Assembly (NCBI GenBank): GCA_917880725.1
Contig: OU862881.1
Coordinates: 27,626,001 to 27,690,000, forward strand
Direction of reading: 5' to 3'
From: Selenia dentaria
Lineage: Eukaryota; Arthropoda; Insecta; Lepidoptera; Geometridae
DNA: 64,000 bases
A program made the position numbers and the translations under genes. Numbering within the stretch: position 1 is the first letter of the stretch; every line of letters starts with the position of its first letter. Shown here piece by piece: positions 1 to 8,729 of this stretch. The notes beneath the pieces are model-generated. The model had not been told where the DNA came from and did no database searches. It saw only the letters and a program-made list of their open reading frames with translations.

Positions 1-1135
1 GGGTGGGCCGAACGCCAACTGCCGTCGGCTATACTCTGGAGTGATCCGGAGTATGGCTCTGTACGGAGCACCAGTTTGGGCGGACGCTCTCAGCCGCCAG
101 AACAAGGCCCTGCTGCGACGTCCGCAGCGGGTTATCGCGACGAGGGCGATACGCGGATACCGGACGGTGTCCTGGACGGCGGCGTGCGTGTTGGCCGGTG
201 ATCCTCCTTGGGAACTTCAAGCAGAGATCCTCGCCGAAGTGTACCACTTTGTTGCGGCGAGGAAATCGCGGGGTGACCCCCCAGCGTGGGAAGAGCTGAC
301 ACGCATGCGGTTGCAGGCGCGGGCCGCCCTGTTGCAGCGGTGGACGGAAGACCTGGCTCCACCAGTCCCTGGGCAGTGGACGGTGGAGGCCATCCGCCCG
401 GTCCTTCGGGGGTGGGTGAAGCGACGTTTCGGGTCGCTCACTTTCCGATTGGTGCAGGTGCTTTCCGGGCATGGTTGTTTCGGAAAGTACGTGCACCAAA
501 TCGCAAGGCGGAAGGCGACCCCAGCCTGTCACGAATGTGGGACGCCGGAGGATACGGCGCTCCATACGCTGGAAGTGTGTGCTGCATGGGGCCCGCAGCG
601 GCACACACTCTCAGCGATAATCGGCGGAGATCTCTCGCTGCCGAGCGTGGTTAACTCGATGCTCGGCAGCGAGAGATCGTGGCAGGCGGTGGCCACCTTT
701 TGCGAAGCAGTGATAGCGCAGAAGGAGGCCGCGGAGCGGGTTAGGGAGAATGACGTTCGAGCTGACCCACTCCGGCGCAGACGAACGGGGGTACGGAGGA
801 GGCAGTTTGCTCGCCTCCTCCCTCCTCCGTAGTGGGGTCACTGGTGAAGAGTCGGGGGACTCTTCGTCGGCTTGCACGACCCCACACGTCTGAGGAGTGC
901 CCTTGGTGAGCAAGGGCACCCCTTCATAGGCGCTGAGGCCCGGTTAAGATCAATCCGGGCCTACCGCTGGGGCGAGATTGTGAATGCCAGCGCAACCCAA
1001 TCTCGCACCATCTGGCGGAGGACTGCTCACGGGGGGGTTTTAGTGGGTCTGAGCCCCACATACCCCCTTCCGTCTACCCCCGTAGCGGAAGGGAAGTGGA
1101 CAGCATTTCCCCCCCTCAAAAAAAAAAAAAAAAAA
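1..1135 (+). mobile_element. R1-clade LINE, 3' end with poly(A)
   Basis: The element comprises the ORF2 end plus a G+C-rich 3' untranslated region (833-1117) and an uninterrupted run of 18 A at 1118-1135, after which composition changes abruptly to A+T rich. The poly(A) marks the 3' insertion junction. The flank (GCTTAATATGAATAAATTC) is neither 28S rDNA-like nor telomeric TTAGG/CCTAA, so this copy is not at the usual target of R1, TRAS or SART. The 5' end lies outside the window, so the target duplication cannot be checked. Confidence 0.85.
2..832 (+). CDS. R1-clade LINE ORF2, C-terminal part (partial)
   Basis: The frame is open from base 2 to the TAG at 830-832, so this is the C-terminal end of a longer protein that starts outside the window. 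It begins with the segment RLYSGVIRSMALYGAPVW, followed by RAIRGYRTVSWTAACVLAG and GDPPWELQAE; this run, just after the reverse transcriptase core, is typical of R1-clade non-LTR retrotransposons (R1, TRAS, SART). Further on is a zinc-knuckle-like C-X2-C-X8-H-X4-C motif (CHEC...H...C, nt 526-585), followed by a QKEAAERVRE stretch and a basic tail. The reverse transcriptase catalytic core and the endonuclease would lie upstream. The first in-frame ATG here is internal and is not the true start. Codon use is G+C rich, unlike the A+T-rich flank. No stop interrupts the visible part. Family level is confident; the exact R1 subfamily is not. Confidence 0.85.
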   Translation, partial: GGPNANCRRLYSGVIRSMALYGAPVWADALSRQNKALLRRPQRVIATRAIRGYRTVSWTAACVLAGDPPWELQAEILAEVYHFVAARKSRGDPPAWEELTRMRLQARAALLQRWTEDLAPPVPGQWTVEAIRPVLRGWVKRRFGSLTFRLVQVLSGHGCFGKYVHQIARRKATPACHECGTPEDTALHTLEVCAAWGPQRHTLSAIIGGDLSLPSVVNSMLGSERSWQAVATFCEAVIAQKEAAERVRENDVRADPLRRRRTGVRRRQFARLLPPP

Positions 1136-2129
1136 GCTTAATATGAATAAATTCGGAATAGAGATAGCTTCACAAAGTGTTCACGAGGTTTGTATTAGTT
1201 AAAAACGAATAAAAACATTGGAAATACTTGTTTCCCCACATACTTTAACACAAAGTTAATTGTTATTTTACCTACTTATTCCATCAAAGGTCATTGGTCA
1301 TCATGCGGCCAGACACAATCGACATTTCATTTTTATAATATAACGACTCTCGAAGGGATAGACGACTCTTGAAGGGTTATGAGGATATTATAAAAAAAAA
1401 TATTTTGAAAATAACATATATTTGAGCTTAAGACGAACAAAACAAAAACAACATTGGAATGTCACTAACACAATGTGACACCAACGCCTGAATTGATTAT
1501 AAGTTTGTTTTGATGTTTGCTCCAGTTTTAAATGGTTTTATTGGCCCGGATCTTTGGTTATTTTATTTTGACTCTCATATTAAGTTATTAAACTTAATAC
1601 GAGAATTGATTTAAAATTATATTATACACATCATTATATATAACAAATTTCTAAAAAAGAAGGTTAAGTTTCGTGGTAGTTTCCATATCAAAATATACTT
1701 GAAATACATTCTATTAAAATGAATTGCCAAGTGCATGTCCGGTCATGCTTGAAATAGGGTTCCGTAGCTGTAATTACTAAAATTGTTTGTATTGCTTTGT
1801 CACGGTAGGTGGCATTCGACACGGTTGTCCTCTGAACACAACTATGTATTAATACGAAATACAATAAAATAATTATTAGATGTAACTAGTGTAGTTAACA
1901 TAACAATTTGAATAGTTTGTACATAACAATTTACGTATTTATAATCTGGTATACCCACAAAAAAAGAATACAGTGAAAAAAGTGATTCATGCACATTTTA
2001 TACATCTGTAGGGGCCACAATTAAAATACAAGATACCTAACCAATTTTATTAAAATTGAGATCTATATTTGAACAAGTAATGAATATAACATAACTGCGG
2101 TAAAAGTAATCATATCATATAAGTAACTT
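1136..2129. other. A+T-rich sequence without a recognised gene
   Basis: Low-complexity A+T-rich DNA with frequent stops in all frames. I see no element termini, tRNA-like boxes or long ORF here. Confidence 0.6.
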
Positions 2130-2318
2130 ATGGGCCTAGTGGTCATGAAGTTTGACACGGATTGTCGTAAGACGCGGGTTCGAATCCCGTCCGAGGATGT
2201 GTAATTTTACACGATAATATGGCATAGTTCAATCTCGCTAAGCAAGCGTTAGTAGGCTTTTGAGGAATTATGTGGGAGTCTATGTTTAGCAGTGAAAAAA
2301 GAAGAAAGAAGAAAGAAA
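2130..2318 (+). repeat. tRNA-derived SINE, family 1 (copy 1)
   Basis: The head reads like a tRNA gene with a pol III A box (GGCCTAGTGGTCA) and a perfect B box (GGTTCGAATCC) in a strong T-arm hairpin (CGGGTTCGAATCCCG). The following CCGAGGA would pair with the CCTCGG found in the head of the minus-strand copy. The tRNA-unrelated body contains CTCGCTAAGCAAGCGTTAGT. It ends in an A-rich tract at about 2292-2318. The same head and body recur at 2849-2991 (minus), and fragments recur at 3160, 34880, 41800 and 42210. Confidence 0.75.
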
Positions 2319-2848
2319 TCACGCGTTAGTGCTTTAAAATGCAGATGATAAAAAAACCTTTATCTATTTTTGAACAAAATACCAAGTACAAAATACAAAG
2401 TACCTGTATACACAAAATACCAGTAGATACAAAATACAAAGTACCAGTACCAATTTTAATTTTTAAATTTTTTGTTATTACAATTACCAGACCTGTTAGG
2501 CATGAAAAGATATTATAACATTTGATATTATAAAAAATCTTGTATCGATCTAAATCCAATAACAGGAACATTCTCGAAGTCTTAATGTGACATCAGGGTC
2601 AGATCGAAACGTATCTGAAACAACGATACTGTATTGGAATCCTTGTAAATGTCTCAACCGACATTAGAAAAATAATATTTTTAACTTAATTGAATTAATG
2701 AAATATCGCATAATGAATAAATTATTTTGATGCCAAATTAATTCTCGATTAACACATCACTAAATCATTTTAGTACGTATTACAGGTACATTCCGATGTT
2801 TATACTTTAGAAATATCATTGAAGCGTAATAAACGTAGTAAGTATTAC
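2319..2848. other. A+T-rich sequence without a recognised gene
   Basis: Contains a short imperfect direct repeat (ACAAAATACCA/ACAAAATACAAAGTACC, 2376-2445), partly open on the minus strand by chance. Otherwise nothing recognisable. Confidence 0.5.
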
Positions 2849-2991
2849 TTTTTTAAAGCACTAACGCCTGCTTAGCGATCTCAAACATTGAAATGTATAG
2901 AGAGAAAAACTCACATTCTTGGACGCGATTCGAACCCGCGTCTTCTGAGTCTCCGTGTCAGACGCCATGACCATCTAAGCCACCGAGGCTC
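2849..2991 (-). repeat. tRNA-derived SINE, family 1 (copy 2)
   Basis: On the minus strand the head starts near 2991 with GCCTCGGTGGCTTAGATGG (A box) and carries a B box GGTTCGAATCG with an ACGCG/CGCGT T stem. The body contains CGCTAAGCAGGCGTTAGTGC and ends in TTTAAAAAA at 2849-2857. Overall length is about 140 bp, so this is a compact copy. Neighbouring sequence AGTATTAC on the 3' side recurs 312 bp away next to a second SINE end. Confidence 0.75.
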
Positions 2992-3151
2992 GAGGTCCGA
3001 GCATCGAATTTTAATTCTCTATCTGATTTCTCTGTCTTATGGGGATGGAGCGACATCTATTGAACAGCTTAGACAGCACTATCCAACCGAAAGAAGCATT
3101 TTAGAAATACTTAAACTTACGTATTGACGTCGCAACCCTTTATAATTTTTA

Positions 3152-3191
3152 TAGTATTACTTTTTTAAATCACTAGCGCCTGCTTAGCGAA
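3152..3191 (-). repeat. SINE family 1, 3'-end fragment
   Basis: A fragment with the SINE 3' end (CGCTAAGCAGGCGCTAGTG on the minus strand) plus the same flanking AGTATTACTTTTTTAAA as next to the copy at 2849. It is either a severely 5'-truncated copy or the product of a local duplication. Confidence 0.55.
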
Positions 3192-4953
3192 TAATACTAT
3201 GACTGTGACTGTGACACAACTGTGATGAGAAACACTTCAAAAGTCGCAACTCCTCGAGAAAGTTTAGTGTTTGCGTAAAGAACAAAAAACGTATTAATGA
3301 AGCTTAGACCCCTACTCTACTGACGTTGATTTTGATTTAGAATTTATAAATAAGGTACCTTTTCTTGTTATAAAGTAAGCATCACAAAATTGATATTTAA
3401 TTAGTAAGCCCTGAACAAATAATCAATGTTGTCCGACTAGCTTGCCTAAGGAGCCCTGTGGCGCCCTCGTGATTGCTCCTGAGTGTTACGACCTGCGCCC
3501 GCGTCAAAAGTTTGCGCCGAGTTGGGAATAAATGGCTCTTGTGCCATACCTATAGCTAATTAAGAGACGAAATTTTTGTCAGAGATAGTTGAATAACCAA
3601 GAAATCTGATACATAAACATTCATGTCAAATGTATTAGTAAAATATTATGTTACACGAGGACAAACTTGACGTAGCCGAAAAAATCAGAATTGATGTGGA
3701 AAAAAATTGTAATTTAAAAATTTTACATTAATACCTATAGGTTTTTTGCGGTAATTAAATAGTAAAAACACATATCTATCTAATTACATTCAAATATTTG
3801 AATTCGTAGAAGAAATAATATCATAAAAAAAACTTGCAATCTGACCACAAAAATTAAGTTTTATCAATAAATAATGCTTCCCAAGACAGGATTTTGATTT
3901 GATATTTATAAATATTTTGAATGTCTAGAACAGAAATATTATTTTTACCTAGTAACATATGCTTAGGTTATAAATAATTACATAAAAAATAAGAGCTACT
4001 TTGAAATTTCGGCTAATAATGATTTTTTTTTTCAACTTGGGGGCCCATTTTCTAGACTTAGACATGGTGATTTCCAAAAATTTGTTTTTGTATGAAATAT
4101 AAATTTTCTTGTTGGTTTTTCTATTTTATTGGAATTCTTATTAGAAATCCTACAAACCAAACTAGGTTTCAAAAAATAATTATATATCAGAAATATTTAA
4201 AAAAAATTACAAGTTTTGAATTTTTAGTACAAGCGAATTTAACTGTCACGTGACTTCGATTTTTTATCGATCCTGACATGATATGGCGTATTTATCATAT
4301 TCTGAGTGGGTGTAATTACTTGACAACATTATTTCTGTGATATTTTACAATGTAAAAGTATAATCTATTCAAAATAAAGCAAATTATAACCAATCATAAC
4401 AATGAGAAATTAGCTTACCGAGTGTTGTCGGTTCGTGACAAATTTATATCGTTAAATTTTGATGTCAGAACTTAAATCACATATTTACAGTATTCCTTAC
4501 ACATTCACGATCATATTCATGTGTAATTTGTATCAAAATCATGAGTTTAACCCGATTAATTCACTAAAAACTATAGCACAAAACATAACCTCGCCGCCAA
4601 ACACAGATGAAAATATAAACATTGATTATATATTTTTTTTAAAGTTCACAGATAGAACATGTCCGTTTGTAGTGTTGCCATAGAAAGAAAATATATTACG
4701 CTAAAGAATTAAACTCTATGGTTAAACATTGGGATGACTTTAAAAAATAAACAAAAGAAAAACGCGCGTGACACTTACTTGCAACAATTGTTGCGCCGAC
4801 ACTTTGGACCTCAAAAATCCTTGCAGTTTTGTTGCGCGGGCAAACTAGTCGGTAAAAAAGCCATCAAAAGTATGCGACAGCCGTAGTGCGCGGACGTAGA
4901 TGTCTCAGAAATTTACTAACCCACACCACAGCTGTAGTAAAAGCCGACTAATA
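3192..4953. other. A+T-rich sequence, no recognised gene
   Basis: Mostly A+T rich. Short G+C-richer patches occur at about 3437-3535 and 4765-4960 (with the palindrome GCAACAATTGTTGC near 4783). Neither carries an ORF or termini that I recognise. A 74-codon ORF at 4459-4683 looks random. Confidence 0.5.
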
Positions 4954-5320
4954 ATGGTGGCCCTTATGCGGCCCGTTTAGTGGTTGGCAAGTCACCACCT
5001 GCCCAAAAATTTATAATGAGACTGAAATTGGCAGGTGCCGCAGTCTCTTCCATAGCCCACTATCTTCCTTGTCACTAATAAGATCATATCAATAGCCTTG
5101 CCATTTTACCCATTTTTATAATAGATATACCATGTACCATCCATCCAAAAGTTTCTGTTTTTATACTACATTGTATTTGTTACATCAAACAGGCCTCTAA
5201 GTGTTGGCTACAGCCCCATTTATGCCTATGTAAAGGGCCGGGTTAAACACGTGATATAATTGAAATTATAATAATAATAATAATATTGAAATTGGCGTAA
5301 TCGTAATCCGTGAAATAAAT
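4954..5320 (-). repeat. Retroposon module X, copy A
   Basis: About 330 bp of a dispersed repeat, recognised by AGGCCTCTAAGTGTTGGC, GGCAAGTCACCACCTGCC and GAGACTGAAATTGGCAG. Copies occur at 13187-13530, 16396-17005 and, on the other strand, 43850-44520. All lie next to (AAT)n tracts. I place the 5' end at the (AAT)n side, because copies at 16396 and 43850 continue into a further module on the other side. Copy A resembles the 43850 copy (GTGGTTGGCAAG) more than the one at 13187. It stops matching at ATGGTGG (4954), the same place as copy B. The autonomous partner is unknown. Confidence 0.65.
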
Positions 5321-5352
5321 TAAATAAATAATAATAATAATAATCATACTAA

Positions 5353-6204
5353 GGCTGGAGTTCACCAACTAGAACTTGACCATTGATTACCTAATCGCCC
5401 CCTTAAACTTAAACAGTTGTTTAAACATGTCACGTTTTTTTTGTGTTCACCATCTTTTTAAAGCGAACGTTTAAGTAATCGAGCGTTTTTGGACGAATGA
5501 GTCGTAAATGAAAGAATGGTATAATACTACTTTGAAAAGATGGTAGCGTATCTTGTACCATCTACATTTACCCGAGTTACATTCAAATATGGTAAGGTAA
5601 TATTAATATACTACAAAATGTAATGCGTGACAAGTCAATGGTATGTTCACAAGTTGTATGTATTTCTAATTCAGCACCTTTTTTATGGTAATATCAAAGT
5701 TCGATTCGAAGTTCTATGTGTTTGTTTTGTTGGCGTCAGAGTTATTTTGTGGTAATTGAAATTAAAAATTCAAATAAGTTTTATTGAAGTGATTATGGAT
5801 GATATTATATTGCAACTTTCATCAATTAAATCAAATAATTCCAAGGCACTATGTTTGTATAAATGAAATCTTGTAACGAATGCTTTTACGTCAGTTTCTT
5901 CTAAATACTTAATTGTATCCACTTTGAAAAACACGGGGTGCGCGTAAAATTCGCTCAATATCTTCAAAATCATCTACCTAACACGTTATCTTCTTCAAAG
6001 ATATAATTCAGAGCATCTGACATTTTCGCGTAAATAAACAATAACCAATGGTTAAACAAGGTCGCAGACATAGTTTAACTTAAACATCCGATTACGAAAC
6101 TTAAACAATGGTTACTGCTTGGTGAACAAAAAAATATTGCTAAACGGTCACTTAAGAATTAAACGTCCGTTTACAGTTTAAACATGTGTTGGTGAACTCC
6201 AGCC
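5353..6204 (-). mobile_element. Harbinger-like DNA transposon, degenerate
   Basis: Perfect 17-bp terminal inverted repeats (GGCTGGAGTTCACCAAC at 5353-5369 and its complement at 6188-6204) flanked by the direct repeat TAA (5350-5352 and 6205-6207). A 3-bp TWA target duplication and GG-starting termini are typical of PIF/Harbinger elements. The paralogous sequence at 13522-13540 reads straight through (ATAC-TAA-TAATACTAACAGCC) without the insert, which fixes the boundaries to the base. At 852 bp it is far shorter than an autonomous element; a transposase remnant lies inside on the minus strand. Confidence 0.8.
5770..6023 (-). pseudogene. Harbinger transposase N-terminal remnant
   Basis: A minus-strand fragment of 67 codons ends at 5770, preceded by a second short frame (MSDALNYIFEEDN) that is broken by a stop and shift near 5975. 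The segment TDVKAFVTRFHLYKHSALEL resembles the N-terminal region of HARBI1-like transposases, where an acidic stretch precedes a conserved 'FxxRFRLSKxxxxxLxDLI' pattern. The catalytic DDE part is absent, so it cannot be functional. The assignment leans on its position inside the TAA-flanked element. Confidence 0.5.
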
Positions 6205-6231
6205 TAATAATACTAACAGCCGGTTACGGCC

Positions 6232-6358
6232 GGTCCCAATAACCTATCTATCGCCTGTTTACCTTACTAGAAATAGATTTGACACTTTTTGTATCGGCGT
6301 TATGTCAAATTTCTATCGGTAGTAAGGAAAACCGTGGATAGATAGATTATTGGGATCC
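6232..6358. mobile_element. Hairpin MITE, copy 1
   Basis: A ~127-bp near-complete foldback. The left arm (GGTCCCAATAACCTATCTATC...) pairs with the right arm (GATAGATAGATTATTGGGATCC) and pairing continues inward for about 55 bp. No ORF. A second copy at 13552-13678 is nearly identical because it lies in the duplicated segment. The superfamily is unknown, as target duplications are unclear. Confidence 0.7.
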
Positions 6359-6749
6359 CCTATAAACGATAAGATGATCACTCTATTACATGTGATGCAA
6401 ATAAGAACTTGACTGCTAAATTATGGGCGGATATACACCTCTGCTAAGCTCTTTGAGCATGTAAAATCGAGGTAGTATTTGTGTACAAATGGGCATGGGC
6501 TAAAATTAAAAAAGTAATGAACATTAAATGTGTATTGATCTCAGCTAGAAAAAAGTATGTATGGACAACAGTAAAAATCGTGATACGGATTTCAGTCATT
6601 GTAAATTACCGTATATATTATCAATTTTAGGTCTGTATCTCAAAATTACCGTACATTACTCGCATGGTAATCAACTACCGTACCGTTTGGCAACACTGAC
6701 TGACACTGTGTCGTCACTGACACTGACAAGTGCGTTCATAGATAATGTA

Positions 6750-6945
6750 TCCAAATAATATTATAAACGCGAAAGTTTGTGAGTATGGATGTGTGGATCT
6801 TTGTTACTCTTTCACGCTTAAACGGCGAGGGTAATTTTGATGAAATTTGGTATAGAGAAATGAGGCGCTGGATTAACACATAGGATACTTTTAACCCGTA
6901 TCATCATCATCATCATCCATCACCACGCGGGTGAAAATACGTAAT
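6750..6945 (+). mobile_element. Helitron-like short element, degenerate
   Basis: Contains the body typical of a very common lepidopteran family: TATTATAAACGCGAAAGTTT near the 5' end, TACTCTTTCACGC, TTTGATGAAATTTGGTA, an (ATC)n tract, and CACCACGCGGGTGAAA near the 3' end. Here the TC start survives only weakly and the CTAGT terminus is lost. Better preserved copies are at 36813-37022 and 38960-39160. Confidence 0.6.
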
Positions 6946-7261
6946 ATGCTTGGGCACAGCATAGACAAAATAACAAGACCTCCGCCTACGTCAAGATCGT
7001 AATGATGACAGTTCTGTCAAAGTTTGTGTCAGTTTCTGATAGCTTAGACAATATGCTCGGCGACCGTCAAAGGTGAAGAAATATAACAAATATACCGTCA
7101 AGGGTGATGAAATGTATTGACAGTTTTTTCCATGGTGATTAATTTTATATTTGTATTCGCGTAAGTCCTGTATTTTATTATGAATGTTTACTAATTGATA
7201 TACTAAGTATTACAATTTACTCATATAATACTATTGCTTTTGACGATGTACATATTTTATG

Positions 7262-7640
7262 ACATTTTAGTATAAAGTCAGATATGCCCTTGGAGAAGAT
7301 TATTATCTTCTCCAAGGGCATATCTACCTACTCGAAGTAATAATCCTGCGCAGACGTAGTGGCAGGCACCAGCTAGTAAAATATTATTTCTCACTGTGCC
7401 GGTACTGTTTCGGAACTGTGGCTTCACCTTGACCTTCCGGAAGAGACTAGACTCCCACAACACAGGGAATCCTCAGTGTGGGAGCTAGTGCTCATAACTT
7501 AGCTTTAAAGTATAGATAAATTAAGTAAAATTACGTAGCTATACTAAGGTATAGCTACGAAATTTTAAGCTACATATTAATAACTAATGTACACCTATAT
7601 CCTGAAATAAACATGATTTGATTGATTGATATGTCTGAAT
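7262..7640 (+). mobile_element. LINE/SINE 3' end with (TTGA)n tail, copy 1
   Basis: A ~370-bp non-coding segment ending in TGAAATAAACATGATTTGATTGATTGAT, i.e. an AATAAA-type signal followed by a short (TTGA)n tail as in non-LTR retroposons. Inside is a perfect 21-bp inverted repeat (7280-7300 and 7305-7325) around a TATT loop. The second copy is at 14598-14985. I see no coding part. Confidence 0.55.
7280..7325. repeat. Perfect 21-bp hairpin
   Basis: Left arm AGATATGCCCTTGGAGAAGAT (7280-7300), loop TATT, right arm its exact complement (7305-7325). The same hairpin is intact in the duplicate at 14616-14661 even though surrounding sequence differs, which fits a structure belonging to the element. 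Confidence 0.9.
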
Positions 7641-8322
7641 TGGCCCTTAAGTTTATTTTCGTGGTACTTCACGATGCTCGTTACTGCAAGACATTGCTTA
7701 GGTGACTGGAATTTCAAACTTTTTTAAATTGCTTTTAGGCCCTTGGGCTGTGTTGGTACTAACCTGGCTCTTTTACAGATGCTTAAATGTAATTAGTATT
7801 CAATATCAGTCCATTTATCGAAAATACATAAGTAATGTAAGAAATATGTAGATAATAAATTTCATCGTTTAATTAAAATTCTGTTAATAAATCCTACATA
7901 AATTCTCGACTAACGAGATTTCATTTAGGTCATGCATGGAAAACTAGCTTAGAAACTTGAAGTTCATTCATACTCATTCGTAAGTAACACACCTATGCGG
8001 AAGTCATACTCATATTTTATACTGTTATTAATAATATACCTAACGCATATTTATCAACTTGTTATAATAAGTATATGATATGTGTCCAATTATGCTGTAA
8101 TCTGTGTAACCGTATAGATCAGATTATACTAAAAACGGTTTGTCTTTGCTTTGGGCTCATCTGGAAACTGTCAAATTTACACAGACTATTTCTAAGTGGA
8201 AATAAGTGGGTATTTTGATAGGATTTTTCCAATATTCAACTGTTTTTGTCATTGATTGGTGTGTATAATTAGAATTATTACAATAGTGATTCGGTTGATC
8301 TATACTCTATAATTATATACTT

Positions 8323-8535
8323 ACTAGCTGCGCCACGCAGTTTCACCCGCGTGGTGATGAATGATGATGATGATGATGAAAAAGTATCCTATATGTTATT
8401 TCAGCATTTCATCTATCTACGTACCAAATTTCATTAAAATCCATTCAATAGTTTTTGCGTGAAAGAGTAACAAACATACTATATAATCTATCTATCCATC
8501 CATCCATCCATCTAAACTTTCACATTTATAATAAA
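8323..8535 (-). mobile_element. Helitron-like short element
   Basis: On the minus strand it ends ...CGCGTGGCGCAGCTAGT (CTAGT terminus at 8323-8327). It carries the (ATC)n tract, the ATTTGGTACGTAGATAGATG-type body and TACTCTTTCACGC, and starts near TATTATAAATGTG. Same family as 36813-37022. The duplicate copy is at 15662-15868. Confidence 0.65.
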
Positions 8536-8661
8536 GTGAGATAATAAAGGAGTAGAGGCCAAAAAGTCTGTACCTGGAAGCAAAATTAAAAAAAAAATGT
8601 GGATCAGGAGACGTAAAATTACCTACTGAACAAGAAATAACGATTTTGAAAAAAAATTTGA

Positions 8662-8729
8662 AATTTTGAAAAAAAAAAAAAATTTTGAAATCCGTGATTT
8701 ATTTTGAATAAAAGGAATAATAATAATAA
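8662..8729. repeat. Remnant of module X 5' end and (AAT)n tract
   Basis: The sequence GAAATCCGTGATTTATTTTG followed by AATAAAAGGAATAATAATAA matches the 5' border of module X copy C at about 16965-17000. It therefore appears to be a stub of X left by a deletion. The (AAT)n tract is the left border of the R4/Dong-type element. Confidence 0.6.

Larger units (their letters stand above)
6205..8660. repeat. 2.45-kb duplicated segment, copy 1
   Basis: Nearly identical to 13525-15980, with only a few differences per hundred bases and small indels. It is itself a mosaic: a hairpin MITE (6232-6358), Helitron-like copies (6750-6945 and 8323-8535), and a LINE 3' end with a perfect hairpin (7262-7640). 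Since all these sub-elements are shared, they were in place before the duplication. Similarity stops in a GAAAAAAAATTTG / GAAAAAAAATCTG tract at its right end. Confidence 0.9.

Noticed and set aside
29..604. 191-codon minus-strand ORF opposite the R1 end
   Set aside because: It is the antisense shadow of a G+C-rich coding region with clear R1-clade motifs on the plus strand.
5260..5345. A CRISPR-like or regulatory array in the AAT repeats
   Set aside because: Plain trinucleotide microsatellites in a eukaryotic genome with no spacer structure.
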